From IMG/VR virus record IMGVR_UViG_3300027714_000096, positions 1 to 27,325 of that record: a stretch of DNA of 27,325 bases. One strand, written 5' to 3'. Both the position numbers and the translations under genes were made by a program. This DNA is from a virus. Position 1 is the stretch's first letter; every line of letters begins with the position of its first letter. Below, one piece after another: positions 6,384-14,559 of this stretch. The notes under the pieces were generated by a model. It ran no database searches. It was not told the DNA's origin and saw nothing but the letters and a program-made list of their open reading frames with translations.

Positions 6384-7574
6384 TTATTCTAAATCGCCAA
6401 GTTTTTTCAATTCTTCTAATTTGGCATGAGGTTTTTGTATTCCCCCAATTGCCGTGTAGACTGTTAGATCGGGTTTGTCCCCGCTATAAATTCCACGATG
6501 GACAACGCTCCCCTTTGTTAGCATGCGGGAGAATTGATCAAAAGCCCTATCAAGATTCTGTTGTGGTAATGTCTCTAAAATTTGTTTTCCGCCAACGATA
6601 ACTACACCAGCAGAGTTACCACTACTTAAATCAACACCACCAGAAAGCATGTTGTTTTTTAAATTATCTCTAACCACTTTGCTAATACTGGAGGGACCAT
6701 CCCAGTCGCTAACGCCAGCGGCACCAAAAACAATTAACCCAGTATCTAACACCTGTTTATAGTCATTGGAATCAAAAGCAGAATAGCTGCTATTTTTAGC
6801 TGCGGTATGATTAAATAGGTGAAATAATCCCGCAATACTCATGTTAGCGGTTTCCCAGAAAGTCCCCACTGGTAACCCCGGATAAAGAGTATTGATTTTT
6901 TCGTTGTCTAGTATTATTAGAGGAGATACTATTCCGCGCTCAACCAGATCCCAAACCTTAACCAAGGTGGCATAAGCATTTGCATTAACCTTTTTTCCTT
7001 CGGAATGTTTTGGTAATGCAAGCACAACGCCTACTTTATCAGTGGGAGCCTTAATGGTCCGTTGCATTTCTTGGGCGGTCTCAACCAATGGACAAACAGT
7101 TCCTGCACCCGAGCCACCGCCAGCCCCAGCACAAACAAAAATTCTATCTACTGACTCCCCAAAAGAATCATACATGAAATCGAGAACATCTTCTCTATGA
7201 TCAGTATATAGTCTTTCAGCAATATCGGGGTTTTTTCCAGCCCCTCCATTACCAATACAGAGTTTATTATCAAGATTAATTGTATTTAAATCCTGCTGAG
7301 CTGTGTTAAGAACGGCAATTTTTCTATAGCCTAATTTATGAAAAGATTCTGCAATTCTAGAGCCTCCCTGCCCCGCACCGATAAAAGCAAAGTTAAAAGC
7401 GACATTGCAATTATCCTTATTTTTATCTTCCTTTTCCGCCACCACTTTAGGCATCGGGATAGGAATTTCAGGCATAGAAATATCGACACTAGAATCTGTA
7501 TTCATATAAGAATCTAGATCATCAACGGGGGGTTGATTATCTGGCGTGGGAGAATTTAGATTTTCAGTATTCAT
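6384..7574 (-). CDS. Tubulin/FtsZ-superfamily GTPase (phage tubulin)
   Basis: After a disordered acidic/Pro-rich N-terminus (~1-55) comes a tubulin/FtsZ GTPase core. It shows a first loop FIGAGQGGSRI (64-74), the nucleotide-binding region IAVLNTAQQDL, and the signature loop AGAGGGSGAGT (149-159, equivalent to GGGTGTG). In the region matching the FtsZ T7 loop, FDSNDYKQVLDTG keeps two Asp (268 and 271) spaced as in the catalytic DxxD, so hydrolysis should be possible. It is 396 aa long. Phage tubulins (PhuZ, TubZ) form filaments that position phage DNA or segregate plasmids; which role applies here is unknown. Its neighbours are a 65-aa acidic protein upstream and the holin-like gene downstream, so it lies in the late block rather than next to a centromere-like repeat. 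Confidence 0.8.
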   Translation of the reverse strand: MNTENLNSPTPDNQPPVDDLDSYMNTDSSVDISMPEIPIPMPKVVAEKEDKNKDNCNVAFNFAFIGAGQGGSRIAESFHKLGYRKIAVLNTAQQDLNTINLDNKLCIGNGGAGKNPDIAERLYTDHREDVLDFMYDSFGESVDRIFVCAGAGGGSGAGTVCPLVETAQEMQRTIKAPTDKVGVVLALPKHSEGKKVNANAYATLVKVWDLVERGIVSPLIILDNEKINTLYPGLPVGTFWETANMSIAGLFHLFNHTAAKNSSYSAFDSNDYKQVLDTGLIVFGAAGVSDWDGPSSISKVVRDNLKNNMLSGGVDLSSGNSAGVVIVGGKQILETLPQQNLDRAFDQFSRMLTKGSVVHRGIYSGDKPDLTVYTAIGGIQKPHAKLEELKKLGDLE

Positions 7575-7587
7575 TAGTGATTACTAA

Positions 7588-7785
7588 TTACACGGGCTTT
7601 TCTTCTTGAGTCTCCTCTTTTTCAGACTCCGCCTTATTTAAGGCTTCTAAGACCGTTTGAACTGACTGCTCCAGAACAAGATGTTCTTTGTGACTTAACT
7701 TCATTTCTCGTGCAATTCCAACCAGATTGTTGAAAGCCGTGTCGATAGTCATTTCGTTTTGATTTGTGGGATTTTCTTCACTCAT
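7588..7785 (-). CDS. Small acidic helical protein upstream of the tubulin-like gene (65 aa)
   Basis: The family is not recognised. It is predicted helical with the core TAFNNLVGIAREMKLSHKEH and an acidic tail rich in Glu and Lys. There is no signal or membrane segment. The stop is 13 bases before the tubulin-like start, so the two are probably co-transcribed and a partner or regulator is conceivable. The DNA-binding helix-turn-helix of TubR is not evident. Confidence 0.5.
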   Translation of the reverse strand: MSEENPTNQNEMTIDTAFNNLVGIAREMKLSHKEHLVLEQSVQTVLEALNKAESEKEETQEEKPV

Positions 7786-7826
7786 AATTAATAACCATTA
7801 TAGTATCATCTAAATAAAAAATCAAA

Positions 7827-8348
7827 TTAATTAATAATGTCTTTTAAAACTAAATGGCTAGAAACCATAAGGACTAGCCATGTTTGACGGTTATTTACTT
7901 TATTAACCCTATGTATTGTTTTGGGAGAAAATTCAATAGCGTGGTACCGAGGTACATATGCCATAAAGTCTTCAAACTCAATAGCTCCATCACTTTCTAA
8001 AGCTATTGAAAAAAACTTCCCTATAATAGCCTTAGATTGTTGCCACATAAAATAGTCCATCCAATCTAAAAAATCTCCGCGCTGAAATCTAAGAATGTAA
8101 TTAACAAGGAGGTGCGGAGTTAAATTCAGGTCATCTGTGAGAGTGTGTAATTCTTTTTTAAGTAGACTATTTTTAAAAACTGAACGAGTATTTATGTATT
8201 CGTATTCTGAAAGATTTTCCCTCTCCATAGAGTTCCCGGTCCGTCTACCAAAGCCAGAAGCTCTCTTAAATTTTTGTCCCTTTATATAAGATGAAAAATT
8301 ATCTATTTCTTCTTTATGAGACGATAGATTATGGGTTTTAAATTGCAT
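7827..8348 (-). CDS. Degenerate 2OG-Fe(II) oxygenase-fold protein (173 aa)
   Basis: The second half has the layout of a 2-oxoglutarate/iron oxygenase jelly roll. RFQRGDFLDWMDYF is followed by a strand region and then AIEFSPKTIHRVNKVNNRQTWLVLM, where His146 and Arg154 match the distal iron ligand and 2OG-binding Arg. The usual HxD pair appears as W96-M-D98, so one iron-binding His is missing. It overlaps the end of the intact oxygenase gene by 11 bases, suggesting coupling. It may be an inactive partner, a differently metallated enzyme, or only a fold look-alike. The N-terminal ~75 residues are basic and unassigned. Confidence 0.4.
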   Translation of the reverse strand: MQFKTHNLSSHKEEIDNFSSYIKGQKFKRASGFGRRTGNSMERENLSEYEYINTRSVFKNSLLKKELHTLTDDLNLTPHLLVNYILRFQRGDFLDWMDYFMWQQSKAIIGKFFSIALESDGAIEFEDFMAYVPRYHAIEFSPKTIHRVNKVNNRQTWLVLMVSSHLVLKDIIN

Positions 8349-8889
8349 ATAAAAAAGTAGCGCTATACCTCTTTGACTTTACAGGAGGAACCCAGTGAAC
8401 TAAGTGAACACCGTCGAACCTGTAACCGTTGCCTTTTATATCGGGAAATGATTTGGTTTTTCCTTCCTTATCAGATTCTTCTACGCTTGTGCCATTATAA
8501 TAACACTCAGGGTCACCAATTACAAGTTTATTTTCGCAATCATCTTGCAGGGGTACGATAATAGTGTGAATGGATCTCTGCATATCTTTGTGGGGCGGAA
8601 TAAAATCCCCAACTTCATATCTATTAAGCTGGACTTCTTTCACCGGAAGTCCATTGAAAGTAATGTCTAGGTGTTCCTTAAAAATATCACTAAAGCAATC
8701 TCTAGAAAATTGACAAGAAAAATACTCTCCTAAATCTTTTTTTAATCCATAGTTCGGAAAAAAAGTTTTTCGTGACTTAAAAATGTCAGGATTATCTTCT
8801 GCAAAAGATACTAAAAAATCACAAGAGAAAGAAGATAAAAAATCCTTTTCTATTTTTATATCACTGAGTATTTCCCTTGTTAGGTCCAC
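8338..8889 (-). CDS. 2-oxoglutarate/Fe(II)-dependent oxygenase
   Basis: Residues ~85-183 carry the prolyl-hydroxylase-like signature. LNRYEVGDFIPPHKD supplies the HxD iron ligands (His100, Asp102), GVHLVHWVPPV supplies the distal His (165), and KRYSATF supplies the 2OG-binding Arg174. The family uses 2OG and O2 to hydroxylate proteins, nucleic acid bases or small molecules. Phage members may modify DNA bases or virion/host proteins; the target here is unknown. The frame begins at ATG 8889 and overlaps the upstream gene by 29 bases, so a later start is possible. It overlaps the degenerate relative downstream by 11 bases. Confidence 0.75.
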   Translation of the reverse strand: MDLTREILSDIKIEKDFLSSFSCDFLVSFAEDNPDIFKSRKTFFPNYGLKKDLGEYFSCQFSRDCFSDIFKEHLDITFNGLPVKEVQLNRYEVGDFIPPHKDMQRSIHTIIVPLQDDCENKLVIGDPECYYNGTSVEESDKEGKTKSFPDIKGNGYRFDGVHLVHWVPPVKSKRYSATFLYAI

Positions 8890-9556
8890 CGAGTCCTTTA
8901 TTTACGAGCCAAACATTACCGGTTGAAACATCCGGAGCTTCGGCTATATCATGGTGGGGCATCTGTTGAGACTTAGGCCCCAGTTCCTCATGTAAGCCAC
9001 CATCAAGCTCCCGCCCAAGTCTTGCCACCATTTCCTCTTTACTTTCATATTCAAAAGAAGGGTTATCCTTATAAGCCTCTTTAAAGTTTTTACCGGACCC
9101 ACGCCGACCCTTTACATAATCTAAAATAGATTTAAAATCATCAACCTCTTCTCCCGAAAGATTATTTTTTTCAATTAATTTTTCTACCACGTCAAAGAGA
9201 ACGTTCACTTGATTATGCCAATCATGTACATCCCTAATTGAATAACCTGTTTGGGTATCTATTTCTTCCTCACTAATTCGAACAGGGGCATTAATAACTT
9301 CCACCAAGGCCCCATTATCAAAGTCTCCACGCCACTCATGAATGGTTGGGTCAAATTTAAGTCTTTTAAATTTATAATGAGTTGAGTCGTGCTCTGTGGA
9401 ACCAACGTTCCCGACGGCTCGCCCCATGTATGCCCCTGATGCTTTATTAAAAATAAGCAAAAAATCAGTAGCGCCGGAGCCCTCCATTAACTCATGAAGC
9501 TTGTCGCCCTGCTCATGAATGTGACTATTTAATTGGACATTGATTGTATCGCTCAT
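8861..9556 (-). CDS. Hypothetical tail-associated protein (231 aa)
   Basis: No family is recognised. Residues ~25-95 contain GATDFLLIFNKASGAYMGRA and WRGDFDNGALVEVINAPVRI, which read as a compact beta domain. The middle (~100-165) is helical and charged, and the end is His/Gly/Pro-rich. There is no signal or membrane segment. The gene follows the tail-fibre gene by 24 bases, so a fibre-assembly, adaptor or small fibre role is plausible. It overlaps the oxygenase gene in another frame. Confidence 0.45.
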   Translation of the reverse strand: MSDTINVQLNSHIHEQGDKLHELMEGSGATDFLLIFNKASGAYMGRAVGNVGSTEHDSTHYKFKRLKFDPTIHEWRGDFDNGALVEVINAPVRISEEEIDTQTGYSIRDVHDWHNQVNVLFDVVEKLIEKNNLSGEEVDDFKSILDYVKGRRGSGKNFKEAYKDNPSFEYESKEEMVARLGRELDGGLHEELGPKSQQMPHHDIAEAPDVSTGNVWLVNKGLGGPNKGNTQ

Positions 9557-9580
9557 AATATTTTTTATTCTATTAACTTA

Positions 9581-11080
9581 TCAACCTGCCGTGAAGTGAA
9601 GCGTCCACGTTCCATTAACTACTTGATAAAAATCCCTTCGGTGAGCAGTCGCGCCACAAGTACCATTACCGCAACCGTAAGTATAATACCAATGATAATA
9701 AACAATTACCATACCATTTTGAATTCCGCCATAGCTAGCATTGACTATGCTTTGCGCTCTAGCGACGATGTTACTGCTCCCGTTACCGATATTAACGGCG
9801 AGAGCCTTCATGCCTACTTGACCCACAGAGCTAAAGCTGGTTCCGTCTGCAAATACAAGAGCGTTACATCTTACGGTTCCGTTTACATCAAGCTTGTACG
9901 CGGGGCTATTGGTGCCAATGCCGACTCGGCCTTGTGAATTAACATATATTCTTTCATTACCACTAGTTCTTACCATCCAAGTATCATTCTGGAATCGCAT
10001 GTATGTATCGGTGTCTCCGTTATGATAAATGTATTCATTTACAGCAACATCACCAGCAATCTCCAAGTCGAAAGATGGTGTCTCCGTCCCGATGCCGACG
10101 TTGCCGTTTTGGGCTACGGTGACTGCGGTTCCTAATGCTGAGTCTATTTTGTACTTATCACTATCATCTCCATCATTATAAATTTGCCATTTGAAAGCGT
10201 CGGCCTCATAAAGTCTGATTCCAGCATTGAGATTAGTTGCAGAATCTAAATCAAGATATGCAGAAGATGTGCTTTTTATATCAAGATTTCCGTGGGGATT
10301 GGTGGTCCCGATGCCGACGTAGCCAGTGTCATTATGAATGATCATATCAGCACTGGCTCTACCACCTGCCATGAGCTCTAAATTTTTACTAGAGTCGCAA
10401 TTTATCCGAGCTCCTAACGATCCACCATCATATAAATCAACGCTACTTGCACCGCCACCTCCTGAGTCAATTCTGATCCTCGTACTTCCACCAGAGGATA
10501 CTTCTAGAAGCTCACCCGGCGCATTCGTTCCGATACCGACTTTGCCACTCTCTTTGATTCTCATGACCTCACCCCCACTGTCAGCGGAGAAGTAAATATC
10601 AGCATCATTAGAACTGTCAACCGTTGCGTCAGTTTGAATTCGAAGCCCAGTATCGGACATACCAAAGTTAGCACTACCATATGATGGTGCAGTAACACGT
10701 ATATAAGCACCTGTACCACCTGCGCTTTGAACATGAAGCAGCTGTGATGGCGCAGTCGTCCCGATGCCGACTTTGCCACCAGCAAGGACAGTAAGACGTG
10801 TTGTATATGTATCGCTACCCGCACTAGCACCAGAAGATTGAGTGCCACTAGATATCTCCAAAGCATCACTAACCGTTTCTTGAGCCGCTATTCTAAAGTT
10901 TGTATGAGAAGCACTACTTGTTCCAAAATATAAATCAGGACTTCCTGTTTCTATTAGTAGATTACCATTTACGTGTAGCTTAGTAGATGGTGAAGCCGTC
11001 CCGATGCCGACATTCGACATCATATAGACATTGTAGTCAAATCTTGCTGGGTTTATGTTTCTTAATGAAATTGATGCCAT
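9581..11080 (-). CDS. Tail fibre / receptor-binding protein with GIGT repeats
   Basis: This 499-aa protein has at least six copies of the fibre repeat VGIGT-x2-P-x4-L-x-V, spaced about 40-100 residues apart and separated by Gly/Ser/Asp-rich beta stretches. Such repeats form trimeric beta-structured shafts in phage tail fibres. The last ~75 residues differ (MKALAVNIGNGSSN, then Tyr/His/Cys-rich YTYGCGNGTCG and an end WTLHFTAG) and are the likely receptor-binding tip. The S74 self-cleaving chaperone often found after such repeats is not seen. AAGGAG lies 7 bases before ATG 11080. It comes after the 476-aa virion-like gene and before the 231-aa gene. Confidence 0.85.
   Translation of the reverse strand: MASISLRNINPARFDYNVYMMSNVGIGTASPSTKLHVNGNLLIETGSPDLYFGTSSASHTNFRIAAQETVSDALEISSGTQSSGASAGSDTYTTRLTVLAGGKVGIGTTAPSQLLHVQSAGGTGAYIRVTAPSYGSANFGMSDTGLRIQTDATVDSSNDADIYFSADSGGEVMRIKESGKVGIGTNAPGELLEVSSGGSTRIRIDSGGGGASSVDLYDGGSLGARINCDSSKNLELMAGGRASADMIIHNDTGYVGIGTTNPHGNLDIKSTSSAYLDLDSATNLNAGIRLYEADAFKWQIYNDGDDSDKYKIDSALGTAVTVAQNGNVGIGTETPSFDLEIAGDVAVNEYIYHNGDTDTYMRFQNDTWMVRTSGNERIYVNSQGRVGIGTNSPAYKLDVNGTVRCNALVFADGTSFSSVGQVGMKALAVNIGNGSSNIVARAQSIVNASYGGIQNGMVIVYYHWYYTYGCGNGTCGATAHRRDFYQVVNGTWTLHFTAG
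10088..11011 (-). repeat. Four exact 12-bp repeats encoding GIGT motifs in the fibre gene
   Basis: The plus-strand 12-mer CCCGATGCCGAC occurs exactly at 10088-10099, 10307-10318, 10760-10771 and 11000-11011, with near copies at about 9913 and 10530. It encodes the VGIGT part of each fibre repeat on the minus strand. Identical codon choice in a 12-base GC-rich block of an AT-rich genome suggests recent duplication or recombination-maintained identity. Confidence 0.75.
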
Positions 11081-11095
11081 ATAGACTCCTTACAC

Positions 11096-12526
11096 TCAAT
11101 ATACCGGAAAAAGATCAAAAGACCTTGATTGTGATATAAAATTACCCGCGTCATCCACCAGCCATCCTGTCGCTGAAGTTGACGAACTAGGATCATATTT
11201 TAGGTACTGGTATTGGTTTTGTTTTACATTTCCACTAACCCAAAAATTTCTATGGGGATTATCAAAATCGATTTCAATTTCAAAATTTAAAGAGGTACTC
11301 TTATTCGCTCCAATGCTAGAGGTGTAATCTGCAGTAAGTAGTCGGGCCCCAGATATTTGGTAACTTAGCACTCTCTCCCTAACCCCTGCGGTGCCCGGAG
11401 CAACGTCGTCGGGGCCCGCATCCACAGGTAAATTAACTTTTCCATTACAATCAATTTTTAAATCATAATCAGAGTCTTTACGTAGAGATTGTAGGAAGTT
11501 GCCCGTAACATTACCGCTAGTAAGAAGACTCATGCTAACAGTTCCTTTCAGGGGTAGTTTGGTGGGTCTGTAAGTATACAGTTTATGACCAAGGTAAGCT
11601 GTGCCGGGATCTCGACTAACATCAAAAGATATCTCACAGCTTTGAACTGTATCAATTAGCCAGTTGATACCAGAGGGAGCCCTTTCAGTGATGGATAAAC
11701 TTATATCCTTGGAGGAAAAAACATTAGAGGGATATTTATTCGCATCCCCGGCACCATCGACCTCCTTGAAGACTTTTGGGAAAAAAATCTGTTCGTCACG
11801 ATCTACAGTTTGTCCATTTTTTGAATTCAGAGTGGGGAGCTTTAAACCGCTAGCCGTGTCATAAAAAATAGCATTATCTCCAATGTAGCTTACATCTACA
11901 GAGGCTATTTCTCCAACAGCAAATTTTACGCCATACTTGTTTAGGTAGCAATTTTGAAAAACTAAAGTATTATAATTAGGACTATTGGGATCAATAACCT
12001 CATCAATATTAATATGTCCACCGGAATCATTATCAATCGTCGGATACCCAGCCTCCTCAATGTCCTGAATTTGGTCTTCCCCTTCCTTGGTGGATATTAG
12101 GTAAACATTTCTAGCATCTGTTCCGCTCTCCATTAGCCCTGAAAAAAATGAAGTATGAGAAGTGGTAAGTTGATTATAGGTAGTTAGCCCCATGCGGGAT
12201 TCATTATTAATACCATCTAACATGTAACTTAATGTTAACTGAACGGACGCGGGGGAGGTTTCTATTTTTTTAGTAAGCGGGGATACCTTTCCTAAGACGA
12301 GAGGTGAAGTCTTCGGGGCATCAAAGGTATAACTAAAGCTTTGAACCTGCTCTAGTCGCTGAAGACAACACAGAGATGCTCCAACCAAATCCCCGTCCCC
12401 CGTAAAGCCTGTAATATTAAAAGCCTTTATGGTATTGAGCGCAGGCCAAGCGGTGTTCGAATTACCAAGGGGAGAGCCTACGAATACATCTTGTACCGCA
12501 TATGTTACCCTGTTCCTGTTGCCCAT
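11096..12526 (-). CDS. Large virion-like structural protein (476 aa)
   Basis: No named family is recognised. The protein begins MGNRNRVTYAVQDVFVGSP and is beta-rich throughout, with many Ser/Thr/Asn/Gly residues, no Cys-rich or enzymatic motif and no membrane segment. Segments such as LSYMLDGINNESRMGL and FWVSGNVKQNQYQYLKYDPS suggest an assembled shell or tube component. It lies 13 bases after the portal gene and 15 bases before the fibre gene, each with AAGGA-type ribosome sites. A tail tube, tail sheath, neck or fibre-connector protein are all possible. Confidence 0.5.
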   Translation of the reverse strand: MGNRNRVTYAVQDVFVGSPLGNSNTAWPALNTIKAFNITGFTGDGDLVGASLCCLQRLEQVQSFSYTFDAPKTSPLVLGKVSPLTKKIETSPASVQLTLSYMLDGINNESRMGLTTYNQLTTSHTSFFSGLMESGTDARNVYLISTKEGEDQIQDIEEAGYPTIDNDSGGHINIDEVIDPNSPNYNTLVFQNCYLNKYGVKFAVGEIASVDVSYIGDNAIFYDTASGLKLPTLNSKNGQTVDRDEQIFFPKVFKEVDGAGDANKYPSNVFSSKDISLSITERAPSGINWLIDTVQSCEISFDVSRDPGTAYLGHKLYTYRPTKLPLKGTVSMSLLTSGNVTGNFLQSLRKDSDYDLKIDCNGKVNLPVDAGPDDVAPGTAGVRERVLSYQISGARLLTADYTSSIGANKSTSLNFEIEIDFDNPHRNFWVSGNVKQNQYQYLKYDPSSSTSATGWLVDDAGNFISQSRSFDLFPVY

Positions 12527-12539
12527 GACATTTTAGTCC

Positions 12540-14534
12540 TTAAACCTTACTTATGTATAAAATACTTGCTAAATACTCATCGACCTGATGACGTGCAGAA
12601 ATTTCCCTAATTTTAGAAATTCTTTCGTCATTCGTATCAACGGGTTTTTTAACATATTTATCTATAGACTTTCTCCAATTTTGTGGTTCTTCATTTGCGA
12701 TGATAACTCCCACGATGTCGTGTGCTATAGATTTTTGTCGTTTACTAAGTCTTTTGATTTTATGATACTTTCTCAAGGAGGCCTCTACGCCTTTAACCAA
12801 GCTATTTGCTGAAACCATATTGGTAGAAATCTTTTGTAAGCTGTACCCCTCCTTCTCAGCCTTGCTTTGCTCCCCCTCTCCAATTGGGCTAACCTTATTG
12901 GTTTCCTTCGGAACTCCTGTTCCCGGTGGACGCCCATTTTCTTGAGGCCCCTTCTGTGGTGAGGGTTGCCCACCCAGATTGGGATTATGTGGGTGCGCCC
13001 CGCCACCGACCAGAGGCTCGTAAAGACCTGATTCCTTAAGCTTTCTAAATCTCTTCTGAGATTCTTCAGATTCTTCCTGAGTCGGCAGCCTGCCAGAGTC
13101 GATAGCCGTCAAGCCCTCTTCCGCTGTCAAGATGCCAAGCTCAATGAGACGATTAATCACTCGAGACTTGGTCGCATCATCACTCAGGCAGATGTGTTCA
13201 AAATAAGGAGTAGGATAATTCTTGAACCCCATAGTTTGAGAAACTCGTTTTATTTCAGGGAGTAAAAATTCATTTATAAAAGATTCCCTTGCCTGTCTTA
13301 ATCGAGCCATGAAGACATCAATTTTAATTGATTGATTAGCAAATTTTTCTCCACTTAACAAAATATTTTGAAGCCCACTTTGGATATCTCTATCTACTAC
13401 TTCATATTTTTCGGGGCCAAGTAAATTGCCAATCTCTGGAATAACAAATTCAGCTTTGGTTGTGTAATCTGCAATTAGCACTCTTCCCACGGATTCATTT
13501 GTAAAAAGGGTTTGCATCGCTGCAAGATTTTTTTGATTTACACCGCCCTTGTCAGGCTCGGTTCCCATAGTAATAAGTAGGATAGCTTGTTGCATGGTTC
13601 TAGCAACAGCCATGTCCATTTTCTTCATTTCTGCTTTCCAGTTTATATCTTCCAATACAGGGTAACCCATTGGAACTGAGAAGGGTTCGTAGTCTTGCTT
13701 TTTATAAAAAACTGCATTAATCTTATCAGAGTCTAAAGGAACTAAAATTAAATTACTTTTTGTATTTTTAATTTGCTCTCTTACACTAGATGGTAAAGTC
13801 GAAAGAACTTCGGCATCTTCTTCAGTTCGTGGATTCCTCAGTCGTGCAAGTTCATAATCAGTAAGAATTTTATAGTAAAGTCCTTTTACAAAATTCAAAC
13901 CGCCTTGAATTTGAATATCTGCAGGATTAAGAATTGTGTATCTTACGGGTAAGTGTTTTTCTGACCTAGAGGATCCAAAGGTTTTTGTTATCTTTTTTAC
14001 ATCGCTGTCTTTGAGAAGAGCGTCGAACCTATATACAAAAACATTTCCGGATCTATAATACTCTCTAAAGAATTTGTCCATTACAGACCACAATCCAATT
14101 TTTCCAAAAAGAGCCTCAAAAAATTCTCGAGACTTTTTGCTCCCTCCTCTATAATAAACATCAGAGGTAGAGAATTCCGTCATCATATCAATAGTGTTTC
14201 TAAATACAGCAAAGTTATAATAAGCCTTCTGACACAGGACAACAGTGTCCCGAATATTTAGGTTGGACTTATTGGAAACACCATACGTGTATTTAAAGGG
14301 AATTACTCCATCAGAAATATTTTTAAATCTATCTGTGCGATGGATATCGGCAGCAGCATTCCTACGGGTTGACGCTCGAGTCTCATTGGCTACAAGCGGG
14401 GAAGCAGAAGAAGCCACAATCTCTTTAATCCCCTTTTCAGGAGCTACTTTTGCAGAAGCAGCCTTTTTAACAGCCGACTTTGGCTTAGCTGTTACAGCTT
14501 TTGTAACTTTTGTTTCTTTTTGCCCTTTTTTCAT
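12540..14534 (-). CDS. Portal protein
   Basis: The 664-aa protein has an Ala/Lys-rich disordered N-terminus (~1-70), then a long mixed helical body with portal-like features. VLCQKAYYNFAVFRNTIDMM is followed by a wing segment YYRSGNVFVYRF and RYTILNPADIQIQG, the familiar portal order of a helical stem approach, FREYY-RSGN and NP-ADI. C-terminal Gly/Pro-rich and charged helical parts (~520-664) may reach into the head. Portals form the 12-subunit ring through which TerL pumps DNA. It directly follows the terminase gene (25 bases apart). Confidence 0.82.
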   Translation of the reverse strand: MKKGQKETKVTKAVTAKPKSAVKKAASAKVAPEKGIKEIVASSASPLVANETRASTRRNAAADIHRTDRFKNISDGVIPFKYTYGVSNKSNLNIRDTVVLCQKAYYNFAVFRNTIDMMTEFSTSDVYYRGGSKKSREFFEALFGKIGLWSVMDKFFREYYRSGNVFVYRFDALLKDSDVKKITKTFGSSRSEKHLPVRYTILNPADIQIQGGLNFVKGLYYKILTDYELARLRNPRTEEDAEVLSTLPSSVREQIKNTKSNLILVPLDSDKINAVFYKKQDYEPFSVPMGYPVLEDINWKAEMKKMDMAVARTMQQAILLITMGTEPDKGGVNQKNLAAMQTLFTNESVGRVLIADYTTKAEFVIPEIGNLLGPEKYEVVDRDIQSGLQNILLSGEKFANQSIKIDVFMARLRQARESFINEFLLPEIKRVSQTMGFKNYPTPYFEHICLSDDATKSRVINRLIELGILTAEEGLTAIDSGRLPTQEESEESQKRFRKLKESGLYEPLVGGGAHPHNPNLGGQPSPQKGPQENGRPPGTGVPKETNKVSPIGEGEQSKAEKEGYSLQKISTNMVSANSLVKGVEASLRKYHKIKRLSKRQKSIAHDIVGVIIANEEPQNWRKSIDKYVKKPVDTNDERISKIREISARHQVDEYLASILYISKV

Positions 14535-14559
14535 AATTTTACACTCATTTTTACACTTT

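Noticed and set aside
9533-9937. Plus-strand frame of 134 codons overlapping the fibre gene
   Set aside because: It is antisense to clear GIGT fibre coding and has no recognisable domain.
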